From Candidatus Ulvibacter alkanivorans (lineage in GTDB: Bacteria; Bacteroidota; Bacteroidia; Flavobacteriales; Flavobacteriaceae), in NCBI RefSeq assembly GCF_003333325.1, contig NZ_QOLC01000099.1:3443-67442 (forward strand): a stretch of DNA of 64,000 bases, written 5' to 3'. Each line of letters opens with the position of its first letter. Positions within the stretch are counted from its first letter, which is position 1. The position numbers and the translations under genes are program-made. Below, in pieces: positions 46,095 to 54,599 of the stretch. The notes beneath the pieces were generated by a model. It was not told the origin of the DNA. It ran no database searches and worked only from the letters and a program-made list of their open reading frames with translations.

Positions 46095-47636
46095 ATGAAA
46101 CAAATTTACCTAGTATCGATTGTAATAGCTATAGTGTGCAGTGGCTGTAAGTATCTGGTAACCCAACCCACTGAAACTATCTATGGAGACGGGACCATGA
46201 CGCTAAAGTTTATTCAGCTAAATGACGTCTATGAGATCGCTCCACTAAATGGTGGTTTGTATGGCGGATTGGCACGGGTTGCACATATTCGTGATTCTAT
46301 TAAAAGAACCAATCCCAATACCTATTTGTTTATGGCGGGCGATTTTTTAAATCCATCGCTATTGGGAAGTATGGTGGTAGACGGTGAACGTGTGAACGGC
46401 AAACAAATGGTGGAAGTAATGAATGCGATGGAGTTCGATCTGGTTACCTTCGGAAACCATGAATTCGATATTGGCGAAGAAGCACTTCAGAAAAGAATTA
46501 ACGAATCCGATTTTCAATGGACCTCTGCTAATGTGCGTCATGCGACCGAAAATGGGTTAGAACGATTTAAAAAAGAAATAGAATTTGGCAATGTTCCGGT
46601 ACCCGATTACTACAGTTTCGTGGCGACAGACACCTTAGGGAACAGTATAAAACTAGGATTTTTTAGTGTTACTTTAGATTCGAACCCACGCGATTTTGTG
46701 CATTATGGCGACGTGTACGAAGAGGCCGAACGTGCCTATCGTTTGGTGAAAGACAAGGCAGACGTGGTCTTCGGACTTACGCATGTGTCTATTGAGCAAG
46801 ACATAGAAATAGCCAAACGTTTGCCTCAGGTTCCTCTTATCATGGGCGGACACGAACACAACAGCATGCTAATTAGAGAGGGGAGAGGACTTATTACTAA
46901 AGCAGATGCAAATGCCAGATCCATCTATGTGCATACCGTTACGTATGACCTTGTTACAAATTATGTGCACATACATTCTAAGAATGTGCCCATAACCGAT
47001 AAGATCCCATCGCAACCTGCCGTAGATCGAATTATAAAAAAATGGAATTCGATATTAGATGAAGAAATGAAAGATATAGTCGTAGATCCAAACGACGTGA
47101 TCTATGATGCAAACTCTCCCCTTGACGGAACCGATATTGCGAATAGAAGTATTCAAACCAATCTTGGCGAGATTATCTCGCATGCAATGGCCAATTCGTT
47201 TACAAAGAAGGCGGATGCTGCTATTTTGAACGGAGGGTCAATTCGTTTAGACGATAATCTATATCGTGCTATAACTCCGGCAGATATATTTAGAGTATTG
47301 CCGTTTGGAGGAAAAGTTGTAAAAGTTGATATGAAAGGAAGTCTGTTAACAAAAGTGTTAGATTATGGCGAATCTCAACGAGGAACCGGAGCCTACCTAC
47401 AGCGATACAATTTGTCGCAGAACAGTACCGGTAATTGGGAACTAAACGGCCGTGCGATTTCTGAAAGAAAAACATACACCATAGCCTTGAGCGATTACCT
47501 TTTAAAAGGAATCGATATCCCATTTTTAAAACCAGAGAACGAAGAGATAGTCAAAGTCTATGACACCGAACCAGACGACCTGGCTTACGATATCAGAAAA
47601 GCCGTAATTAAACACCTAAAATCGTTAAGTAGATAA
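46095..47636 (+). CDS. 5'-nucleotidase/metallophosphatase lipoprotein
   Basis: The 513-residue protein has a lipoprotein signal (CSGCKYL, Cys near residue 18), a calcineurin-like metallophosphatase domain, and a 5'-nucleotidase C-terminal domain. The first domain shows LNDVYEIAPL near residue 37, FMAGDFLNPS, TFGNHEFDIG near residue 117 and MGGHEHNSM near residue 251. The C-terminal domain spans about residues 335-490, with AAILNGGSIRLDDNL near residue 375 and FRVLPFGG. All metal ligands look present. It should release phosphate from nucleotides at the cell envelope. It begins 1 bp after the HMG-CoA-lyase stop and is probably cotranscribed. Confidence 0.88.
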   Translation: MKQIYLVSIVIAIVCSGCKYLVTQPTETIYGDGTMTLKFIQLNDVYEIAPLNGGLYGGLARVAHIRDSIKRTNPNTYLFMAGDFLNPSLLGSMVVDGERVNGKQMVEVMNAMEFDLVTFGNHEFDIGEEALQKRINESDFQWTSANVRHATENGLERFKKEIEFGNVPVPDYYSFVATDTLGNSIKLGFFSVTLDSNPRDFVHYGDVYEEAERAYRLVKDKADVVFGLTHVSIEQDIEIAKRLPQVPLIMGGHEHNSMLIREGRGLITKADANARSIYVHTVTYDLVTNYVHIHSKNVPITDKIPSQPAVDRIIKKWNSILDEEMKDIVVDPNDVIYDANSPLDGTDIANRSIQTNLGEIISHAMANSFTKKADAAILNGGSIRLDDNLYRAITPADIFRVLPFGGKVVKVDMKGSLLTKVLDYGESQRGTGAYLQRYNLSQNSTGNWELNGRAISERKTYTIALSDYLLKGIDIPFLKPENEEIVKVYDTEPDDLAYDIRKAVIKHLKSLSR

Positions 47637-47647
47637 TTTTAATCCCT

Positions 47648-48127
47648 ATGAAAAAAGCCCTTAAATTTATTGGAATACTTGCGCTGCTCGCATTAATCGC
47701 CATTCAATTTATTCGTCCCGATCGAAATGACGGCGGGTACGAAACAGTAATTCCTTTCGAGAATGAAACCAAACCTTCTGTACAAGTAGCTGCGATCTTA
47801 AAAGAAAATTGTTACGACTGCCATAGCGATCAAACACAATACCCATGGTATGCCGAAATAGCGCCATTTTCGTTATGGTTGGAGGAACATATAGAACATG
47901 GAAAAGGACATTTTAATGTGTCGGAATGGAAATCGTATTCGGTAAAGAAAAAGGATCATAAATTGGAAGAGCTCATCGAAATGGTCGAAGATGGAGAAAT
48001 GCCGTTAGATTCATATACCTGGATGCATGGTAATCTTCCCGAAGAAGATAAACTACTACTCATTCAATGGGCGACACTATCCAGACTACAGTATAAGGAT
48101 CAACTCAATATCTCTACGAATCAGTAG
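47648..48127 (+). CDS. Haem-binding-domain (c-type) membrane-anchored protein
   Basis: The 159-residue protein has an N-terminal membrane anchor (about residues 5-22) and the motif ENCYDCHSDQTQYPWYA near residues 55-71. The CxxCH covalently binds haem c in this family. GHFNVSEW and a late DSYTWMHGNLPEEDKLLLIQW segment are also typical of the haem-binding domain. It may pass electrons in the periplasm, but the partner is unknown. It starts 11 bp after the nucleotidase gene. Confidence 0.85.
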   Translation: MKKALKFIGILALLALIAIQFIRPDRNDGGYETVIPFENETKPSVQVAAILKENCYDCHSDQTQYPWYAEIAPFSLWLEEHIEHGKGHFNVSEWKSYSVKKKDHKLEELIEMVEDGEMPLDSYTWMHGNLPEEDKLLLIQWATLSRLQYKDQLNISTNQ

Positions 48128-48161
48128 GACCCAATTCCGAAGATTTAAAAATTCTATCATT

Positions 48162-48186
48162 TTTATTTAAAATTAATCTAAATAAA
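48162..48186. promoter_or_regulatory. Palindromic operator 1 (Fur-type candidate) of the iron-uptake operon
   Basis: The 25-bp site has perfect 8-bp arms TTTATTTA and TAAATAAA. It ends at the base before the -33 TTTG of the promoter at 48187. A second copy at 48235-48258 matches it at 20 of 24 positions. Position and AT-rich symmetry suggest a Fur-family repressor. Confidence 0.6.
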
Positions 48187-48218
48187 TTTGTGTAAGTTCT
48201 CATTCACGTGTATTTTTG
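48187..48218 (+). promoter_or_regulatory. Promoter of the DUF4856-imelysin-HTTM-TonB receptor operon
   Basis: TTTG (48187-48190), a 20-bp spacer and TATTTTTG (48211-48218) match the Flavobacteriaceae promoter form. It is bracketed by two near-identical palindromes, one abutting the -33 element and one in the leader. Confidence 0.7.
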
Positions 48219-48234
48219 CGGCTGAAATTAATCA

Positions 48235-48258
48235 TTATTTATATTAAGTCTAAATAAA
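48235..48258. promoter_or_regulatory. Palindromic operator 2 (Fur-type candidate)
   Basis: Arms TTATTTA and TAAATAA flank a 9-bp centre. The site lies in the leader, 6 bp before the ATG at 48265, and would block transcription or translation when occupied. It is the near-duplicate of operator 1, 72 bp downstream. Confidence 0.6.
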
Positions 48259-48264
48259 CACACA

Positions 48265-49485
48265 ATGAAGAAGCTTATTTTTACTGCAAGTTTACTAGGT
48301 GCTTTTATGGTATCATGTTCAGACGACGATCCGGGAACACCTATTGATAACAATGTAGTTGCCCCTGTAAATTATACTTTTGAACGCGACGGAGAATCGA
48401 CAGTATCGTTTAGCGGTCAAACAACTCGAATCTTGATGGCCGAAGAAATCGTTGACGCTTTTAAAGATTTTGACAATACTACCGAGACCTCGTTGCAAGC
48501 TAAATTTGCTCATGAGGAAGGTGCAAACGATTTTGAAGATCCGGCATTGAACGCTTCCGATAAGAATGTACGTAGTAAAACAGCTGCTTCTAGGGACTTC
48601 TTTAATACCAACACCACAGAAGCAACCGCTATTAAAGAAACATTTGAAGGATATATCTCAGACCAAGTAAACGAAGTATTCGTAAACCAAAATGTAGCTG
48701 CTGCTCCCGGGACGGCAGGGCAAATAGCTGATGGTTCTTCAGCACGGTATGTCAATGGTAAAGGTCTTGAACTGGACCAAGCTTTTGCAAAAGGACTCAT
48801 AGGTGCACTTATGACCGATCAGATGTTGAATAATTATTTAGGAACAGCAGTTTTAGACGAAGGTAACAACCGTGAAAACAATGACAACGACATTACCGAT
48901 GGAGAAAAACCATATACCACAATGGAACACAAATGGGACGAAGCCTATGGGTATCTCTTCGGAAACAGTGCCGATGCTGCTTCGCCATTAGCGACCCTTG
49001 GAGCAGATGACAGCTTCTTGAACAAATACCTAGGACGCGTAGAAGGAGACTCAGATTTTGCAGGTATAGCTCAAGACATTTTTGACGCCTTTAAGTTAGG
49101 TCGTGCGGCCATCGTGGCTAAGAATTACGAAGTTCGCGATCAACAAGCCGCAATAATTCGTCAAAAGATCTCTGAGGTGATCGCAATTCGTGCGGTGTAC
49201 TACCTACAAAGTGGGAAAACTGCCATCGAGAACCAAGATTTTGGTGGGGCCTTCCACGATCTTTCAGAAGGATACGGTTTCGTATATAGCTTGCGCTTCA
49301 CACGCAACAACCAAGACGACATGGCATATTTTAGCAGAAGTGAAGTCGATGGATTTATTGATGCGATTATGAACGACGGTGCTAACGGATTTTGGGACGT
49401 AACTCCTGAAACTTTAGATACCGTTTCAGAAGCTATTGCGACCAAATTCTCATTTACGGTTGCACAAGCCGCTAACGCAGATTAA
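48265..49485 (+). CDS. DUF4856 lipoprotein
   Basis: The 406-residue protein has a lipoprotein signal (AFMVSCSDDD, Cys near residue 18) and a helical domain with NYTFERDGESTVSFSGQTTR near residue 36 and MEHKWDEAYGYLFG near residue 220, typical of DUF4856. It heads a four-gene run with an imelysin-like lipoprotein, an HTTM protein and a FecA-like receptor, a grouping I recall from other Bacteroidetes. The helical architecture is reminiscent of imelysins, so both lipoproteins may handle the same iron ligand; that is inference. Two operators control its promoter. Confidence 0.83.
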   Translation: MKKLIFTASLLGAFMVSCSDDDPGTPIDNNVVAPVNYTFERDGESTVSFSGQTTRILMAEEIVDAFKDFDNTTETSLQAKFAHEEGANDFEDPALNASDKNVRSKTAASRDFFNTNTTEATAIKETFEGYISDQVNEVFVNQNVAAAPGTAGQIADGSSARYVNGKGLELDQAFAKGLIGALMTDQMLNNYLGTAVLDEGNNRENNDNDITDGEKPYTTMEHKWDEAYGYLFGNSADAASPLATLGADDSFLNKYLGRVEGDSDFAGIAQDIFDAFKLGRAAIVAKNYEVRDQQAAIIRQKISEVIAIRAVYYLQSGKTAIENQDFGGAFHDLSEGYGFVYSLRFTRNNQDDMAYFSRSEVDGFIDAIMNDGANGFWDVTPETLDTVSEAIATKFSFTVAQAANAD

Positions 49486-49501
49486 TTAGTGCATTTAGCC
49501 A

Positions 49502-49537
49502 AAGCAACCGGTTTTTTAGTATAGAAATTGGTTGCTT
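49502..49537 (+). terminator. Intercistronic hairpin (attenuator or partial terminator)
   Basis: AAGCAACCGGTTT pairs with AAATTGGTTGCTT over 13 bp with two G-U pairs, closing a 10-base loop. A pyrimidine-rich CTTCTTTCTATTTTT tail follows. It may lower expression of the genes after DUF4856 or protect its mRNA 3' end. Confidence 0.6.
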
Positions 49538-49542
49538 CTTTC

Positions 49543-49550
49543 TATTTTTG
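49543..49550 (+). promoter_or_regulatory. Possible internal -7 promoter box before the imelysin gene
   Basis: TATTTTTG fits TAnnTTTG and lies 20 bp before the ATG at 49571. The usual TTG at 17-23 bp upstream is missing, and the T-run also serves as the tail of the hairpin at 49502-49537. Confidence 0.3.
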
Positions 49551-49570
49551 CACCCCAAAAAATTTTTAAG

Positions 49571-50686
49571 ATGATCAAACGAATAGTAGCAGTATTTTTA
49601 ATTATAGCAACTTGTTACGCTTGTAGTGAAAGTGACGATTCGGGACCAAACTCACAAGATGAATTCGATCGCTCGGCTATGCTGATTAACTGGGCCGATA
49701 ATATTATCGTTCCGGCCTACACTAGTTTAGAAGTGGAAAATTCGGCTTTGGTGTCGGCAACCGCAACCTTTACCAATTCGCCAAACGAACAGAACTTGCA
49801 AACATTGCGCACTTCTTGGTTGAATGCCTATAGTGCTTTTCAACATGTGTCTATGTTCGAGATCGGATTGGCAGAACAGTTACGATTTAGAGATAGAATG
49901 AATACCTATCCTGCTAACGTTAGTGAAATAGAGGGGTTTATTGCCAATGGTACTTACGATTTTTCACTTCCCTCAACCAATGATGCCCAAGGATTTCCTG
50001 CTTTAGATTATATGCTTTACGGGTTAGGGTCGAATACTTCGGAAGTCTTAAGTTTTTATGTTTCTAATCCCGATGCATCAAAATACTTGGATTATTTAAA
50101 CGATCTTGTAAACAGTATTGATACACTTACAAGTGAAGTTCTTACTAATTGGGAAACCGGATTTAGAAATGATTTTGTCGCTAATGACGGGTCATCTGCT
50201 TCCGCATCGGTCGATAAATTGACCAACGATTATATTTTATACTACGAAAAAGCCTTACGTGCAGGCAAAATTGGAATTCCGGCCGGTGTTTTTTCAAACG
50301 ATCCGTTGCCAACCCATGTAGAGGCATTATATGCTCAGGAGGTATCGAAAGAATTGGCCCTTGAAGCACTGGCTGCCACTAAAGGATTTTTTCTTGGGAA
50401 GCATCACAATACCAATCAGCAAGGTCCTAGCTTTAAGGCGTATCTCGATTTCCTTAATACCATTAAGAATGGAGAAGACTTAAGTAGTTTGATCGTTGAG
50501 CAATTCAACGCTGCCAATGCTGAAATGAGTTCTTTGAATCCAAATTTTGCAGTACAAATACAATCTAATAACTCCGCAATGCTACAAACCTATGATGCCT
50601 TACAACGTAACGTGATCTTACTAAAAGTCGATATGTTGCAAGCGCTTAGCATTGATGTTGATTTTGTGGATACAGACGGCGATTAA
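49571..50686 (+). CDS. Imelysin-family (IrpA-like) lipoprotein
   Basis: I start at ATG 49571, where a lipoprotein signal begins (IIATCYACSES, Cys near residue 18); an earlier ATG would add 13 residues inside the promoter. The 371-residue helical protein has NWADNIIVPAY near residue 37, LRTSWLNAYSAFQ near residue 75 and FPALDYMLYGLG near residue 147, matching the imelysin/IrpA group of iron-regulated proteins. The HxxE form of the motif is replaced by P-A-L-D. It is part of the iron-uptake operon and shares one base with the next start. Confidence 0.85.
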   Translation: MIKRIVAVFLIIATCYACSESDDSGPNSQDEFDRSAMLINWADNIIVPAYTSLEVENSALVSATATFTNSPNEQNLQTLRTSWLNAYSAFQHVSMFEIGLAEQLRFRDRMNTYPANVSEIEGFIANGTYDFSLPSTNDAQGFPALDYMLYGLGSNTSEVLSFYVSNPDASKYLDYLNDLVNSIDTLTSEVLTNWETGFRNDFVANDGSSASASVDKLTNDYILYYEKALRAGKIGIPAGVFSNDPLPTHVEALYAQEVSKELALEALAATKGFFLGKHHNTNQQGPSFKAYLDFLNTIKNGEDLSSLIVEQFNAANAEMSSLNPNFAVQIQSNNSAMLQTYDALQRNVILLKVDMLQALSIDVDFVDTDGD

Positions 50687-52053
50687 TGCAAGCTAACATC
50701 AGCACATACCTTGCTAAGAAGACAGAGGCCGCCCCATTGGCGGTCTTTCGTATTTTCTTTGGGTTGATGATGTTTGCAAGCATTGTGCGATTTTGGGCAA
50801 ATGGATGGATTGAAAAACTATACCTGGAGCCTGATTTTCATTTTAAATATTATGGTTTTGAATGGGTGCAGCCATTAGGTGAACTTACCTATTTACTCTT
50901 TGTGGTTTGTGCGCTTAGCGCGCTTATGATCGCCATAGGCTATAGGTATAGAATCTTTATAGTTTTGTTCTTCCTCAGTTTTACCTATATCGAGTTGATG
51001 GATAAAACAACCTACCTAAATCACTATTATTTTATTAGCTGTCTCGCTTTCTTACTGTTGCTTCTTCCGGCAAATGTCTATTATGCGGTAGACGCCAAGC
51101 TGGGGAAAGCGAAAACCTCCTATTATGTTCCGGCGTGGACGATCGATTCGATAAAAATCTTATTGTGCATCGTGTACTTTTACGCCGGCTTGGCAAAACT
51201 AAACAGTGATTGGCTCGTAGAGGCGATGCCACTGAAAATATGGCTGCCTTCTAAGTATGACCTTCCCTTATTGGGAGATGTACTGCAACAGGAATGGCTG
51301 CACTACGCTTTTAGTTGGTCTGGGGCAGTATACGATCTGGCCATTCCATTTCTACTGCTATGGCGAAAAACCAGATGGTTTGGCTTTGTATTGGTCGTAT
51401 TGTTTCATTTGTTAACGCGCGCGCTGTTTCCCATAGGAATGTTCCCTTACATAATGATCGTAAGTGCGTTGATATTTTTTGACCCCAAATTTCATCACAA
51501 AATCTTAAATGGCTTCTCTAAGCTCATCGGATTTTCAAAAATAGCGTACGATAACGTATTGAAGTCGACCGTTTTCACAAATAGCAAGAGGCATGTACAG
51601 CGTTACCTTGTGCTACTGTTCTTACTATTTCAATTGGTTTTCCCATGGCGATATTTAGCCTATTCTAATGAGTTGTTCTGGACAGAAGAAGGCTATCGTT
51701 TTTCTTGGCGCGTCATGCTGATGGAAAAGGCCGGTTACGCACAATTTAAAGTGGTCGACACCATAAGTAAAAAGCAGTTCTACGTAGACAACTCCGATTT
51801 TTTATCACCACTACAAGAGAAACAAATGAGTACTCAGCCCGATTTTATCTTGGAGTATGCACACTTCTTAGGAGAACATTTTAAAGTACAAGGCCATAAG
51901 AATCTAGCGGTTTATGTAGAGAGTTACGTGGCATTGAACGGGCGACTAAGTCAGCCTTATATCGATCCAACAACTAATTTACTCGAAGAAAAGGACAGTT
52001 TTAAACAGAAAGATTTTATTCTGCCTTTTAACGACAACATCAAAGGTTTATAA
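50686..52053 (+). CDS. HTTM-domain membrane protein (VKG-carboxylase-like)
   Basis: The 455-residue protein has about eight hydrophobic segments, with APLAVFRIFFGLMMF near residue 15, KTTYLNHYYFISCLAFLLLL near residue 106 and a FYAGLAKLNSDWL motif near residue 163, as in the horizontally transferred transmembrane domain related to vitamin K-dependent gamma-carboxylase. A soluble C-terminal part of about 110 residues follows. The reaction is unknown. The gene shares one base with the imelysin stop and lies 1 bp before the receptor gene, so a role in the same uptake system is likely. Confidence 0.85.
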   Translation: MQANISTYLAKKTEAAPLAVFRIFFGLMMFASIVRFWANGWIEKLYLEPDFHFKYYGFEWVQPLGELTYLLFVVCALSALMIAIGYRYRIFIVLFFLSFTYIELMDKTTYLNHYYFISCLAFLLLLLPANVYYAVDAKLGKAKTSYYVPAWTIDSIKILLCIVYFYAGLAKLNSDWLVEAMPLKIWLPSKYDLPLLGDVLQQEWLHYAFSWSGAVYDLAIPFLLLWRKTRWFGFVLVVLFHLLTRALFPIGMFPYIMIVSALIFFDPKFHHKILNGFSKLIGFSKIAYDNVLKSTVFTNSKRHVQRYLVLLFLLFQLVFPWRYLAYSNELFWTEEGYRFSWRVMLMEKAGYAQFKVVDTISKKQFYVDNSDFLSPLQEKQMSTQPDFILEYAHFLGEHFKVQGHKNLAVYVESYVALNGRLSQPYIDPTTNLLEEKDSFKQKDFILPFNDNIKGL

Positions 52054-52054
52054 T

Positions 52055-54484
52055 ATGAAATATTATTTCTGTTTTCTTTTCCTAATCATTTCCTTCACTG
52101 CTAAGGGTCAATTTACTGTTAGTGGTATGGTAAGAGCAGAGAATACAAATCTCCCAATTTCTGAAGCAGAAGTCTATCTCACCAATTTATCAAAAAGTAC
52201 GACTACCGATTCGGAAGGCCGTTTTATGTTCGAAGATATCCCACAAGGAGAACATACCATTGTGGTTTTTAACTACGAATACGAGATCGTTGAACAGCCA
52301 ATTGTTGTTGCTGCTAACACTACTGTGAATTTTGAACTTTCGCTCTTGGGCGAAACACTTTCCGAAGTAGTAATCACAAAGCGAAAAGAGCGCATATTTG
52401 CATTAAAACAATTGCGTGATGTGGAAGGAACCGCTATCTACGCAGGGAAAAAAAGTGAAGTGGTGGTAATGGACAACCTTACTGCAAATCTCGCTACAGG
52501 TAACGCTCGTCAAATTTATGCACAGGTAGTAGGATTGAACATTTACGAAAACAACGATGCCGGACTTCAACTTAATATTGGAGGTCGTGGGTTAAACCCG
52601 AATCGTACGGCGAATTTCAACACCCGTCAAAACGGATATGATATCTCTGCCGATGTGTTGGGATATCCTGAAAGTTATTATACGCCACCGGCTGAAGCAA
52701 TAGAGCAGATCGAAGTAGTTCGTGGAGCGGCCTCGTTGCAATATGGAACACAATTTGGCGGATTGATAAATTTTAAACTCAAACAACCGAATCCATCCAA
52801 ACCTATCGAATGGATCTCTAGACAAACAATCGGGAGTTACGACTTGTTCACCAGCTTTAATAGTCTGAGTGGAACCGTAGATAATGTGAGTTATTACACC
52901 TATCTTAATTATAAGACTGGAAACGATTTTAGGCCTAACTCTCAGTTTGATTCGTATAATGCCTTCGGAAAGATTGCGTATGCCATTGATGATCGAACTA
53001 CAGTATCAGGCGAGTTCAGTTATTTGAACTACTTGGCACAACAGCCGGGCGGATTAACCGATAGCCAGTTTGAAGAAGATCCTACCTTTAGTAACCGAAC
53101 CCGAAATTGGTTTAAGGTCGACTGGAAACTGTACGCATTGCTATTAGAACATGAAGTCTCCACAAAAACAGAGCTTAGTCTTAATCTTTTTGCTTTAGAT
53201 GCATCGCGTAAAAGCGTTGGGTTTCGTGAAAATCGCGTTTCACAAAATGACGACCTAGATGCCCCTCGAGAACTAATTGTAGGCAATTTTAGAAATTGGG
53301 GAGCAGAAGGTCGCTTTTTAACTCGGTATAACCTACTGGACGAAGAACATACGTTGTTGTTAGGGGTCAAGTACTATCAGTCTAATAATGAAGAACGACA
53401 AGGACCCGGGACCAACGGAAGCGATGCTGATTTTAGTTTTGCAGACGATCAATATCCCAATTACCCAAGACAGAGTAATTTTACATTTCCGAATCTAAAT
53501 TTGGCATTTTTCGGCGAAAACATTTTTCAGCTTTCCGATCGTTTTTCGGTTACACCGGGGTTTAGAGTGGAGTATATAAAGACGGAGAGTGAAGGGTTTT
53601 ATAAGCGCATCAATTTTGACAATGCTGGAAATCCCATCCTGAACGAAACGATTCCCGATAACCGAGTGTTCGACAGGGCGTTTGTACTGGCCGGAGTCGG
53701 GCTAAGTTATAAGGCAAATTCTTCGTTGGAGTTCTACGGAAATTTTAGTCAGAATTACCGATCGGTTACTTTTAACGACATCCGAATTACCAATCCGTCG
53801 CTCACGGTAGACCCGAACATAACCGATGAAAAAGGCTACACGGCCGATTTAGGTGTTCGAGGTAGGTTCAATCGATTGGTTTCGTACGATGTTAGTGCAT
53901 TTTTCTTAAGCTATGAAGATAGGCTCGGGGTAATTCTAAGAGCAGTAAGCGACATACAACAAGAACGTTTCCGAGGAAATATTGGAGATGCGGTTACCTA
54001 CGGTCTTGAAAGTTTTATCGATTGGAATGTTTGGAATACGTTTTCAGAAAACAGAGAGGTTCGATTTAGTGTCTTTTCTAACGTAGCATTAACCGATTCA
54101 GAGTATACAGCTTCCGAAGAAAACAATGTGACCGGTAACAAAGTAGAATTTATCCCTGCTATCAACCTAAAGACGGGAATAAACTTTGGGTATAAAGACT
54201 TTTTAGGAAGTTTTCAATACACATATTTAAGTAAACAATTTACCGATGCCACTAATAGTGAACGCGATTTTCAGAGTCAGAGCGGAATTGTTGGAGAAAT
54301 CCCTGCCTATGACATACTTGACGCTTCTTTTAGTTACACATATAAGTGGTTTCGATTAGAGGCGGGGATAAATAACCTATTGGATTCCAGTTATTTTGTG
54401 CGTAGGGCCACCGGATATCCTGGTCCGGGGATTATTCCTAGTCAGCCAAGAACCTATTACGCAGGGATCCAATTCAAACTGTAG
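52055..54484 (+). CDS. TonB-dependent receptor, FecA-like
   Basis: The 809-residue outer-membrane receptor has a signal peptide (about residues 1-18) and a CarboxypepD_reg-like domain at about 20-105 (VYLTNLSKSTTTDSEGRF). A plug domain with NIGGRGLNPNRTANF near residue 172 and EQIEVVRGAASLQYGTQFGGLINF near residue 216 follows, then a beta barrel ending in a terminal IQFKL strand. The plug resembles Fe(III)-dicitrate receptor FecA, so a ferric chelate is the expected ligand. No separate TonB or ABC transporter gene is in the window. It is the last gene of the operon. Confidence 0.9.
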   Translation: MKYYFCFLFLIISFTAKGQFTVSGMVRAENTNLPISEAEVYLTNLSKSTTTDSEGRFMFEDIPQGEHTIVVFNYEYEIVEQPIVVAANTTVNFELSLLGETLSEVVITKRKERIFALKQLRDVEGTAIYAGKKSEVVVMDNLTANLATGNARQIYAQVVGLNIYENNDAGLQLNIGGRGLNPNRTANFNTRQNGYDISADVLGYPESYYTPPAEAIEQIEVVRGAASLQYGTQFGGLINFKLKQPNPSKPIEWISRQTIGSYDLFTSFNSLSGTVDNVSYYTYLNYKTGNDFRPNSQFDSYNAFGKIAYAIDDRTTVSGEFSYLNYLAQQPGGLTDSQFEEDPTFSNRTRNWFKVDWKLYALLLEHEVSTKTELSLNLFALDASRKSVGFRENRVSQNDDLDAPRELIVGNFRNWGAEGRFLTRYNLLDEEHTLLLGVKYYQSNNEERQGPGTNGSDADFSFADDQYPNYPRQSNFTFPNLNLAFFGENIFQLSDRFSVTPGFRVEYIKTESEGFYKRINFDNAGNPILNETIPDNRVFDRAFVLAGVGLSYKANSSLEFYGNFSQNYRSVTFNDIRITNPSLTVDPNITDEKGYTADLGVRGRFNRLVSYDVSAFFLSYEDRLGVILRAVSDIQQERFRGNIGDAVTYGLESFIDWNVWNTFSENREVRFSVFSNVALTDSEYTASEENNVTGNKVEFIPAINLKTGINFGYKDFLGSFQYTYLSKQFTDATNSERDFQSQSGIVGEIPAYDILDASFSYTYKWFRLEAGINNLLDSSYFVRRATGYPGPGIIPSQPRTYYAGIQFKL

Positions 54485-54537
54485 GGCTTTTTGAAGCAGA
54501 AGCCTGATAATAATGCGATTTTGTACTTATTTAATTG

Positions 54538-54545
54538 TATATTTG
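54538..54545 (+). promoter_or_regulatory. -7 promoter box of guaB
   Basis: TATATTTG fits TAnnTTTG. The nearest TTTG (54520-54523) is only 14 bp upstream, shorter than the usual spacing. The octamer CTTCGGAA lies between this box and the ATG. Confidence 0.4.
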
Positions 54546-54599
54546 CACGCAATTAAACAGTAACCCCTTTCCGGTACTTCGGAAGTTAATTTAATTGCG

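Noticed and set aside
54484..54515. GGCTT...AAGCC hairpin after the TonB receptor as a terminator
   Set aside because: The stem is only five base pairs and no T-run follows.
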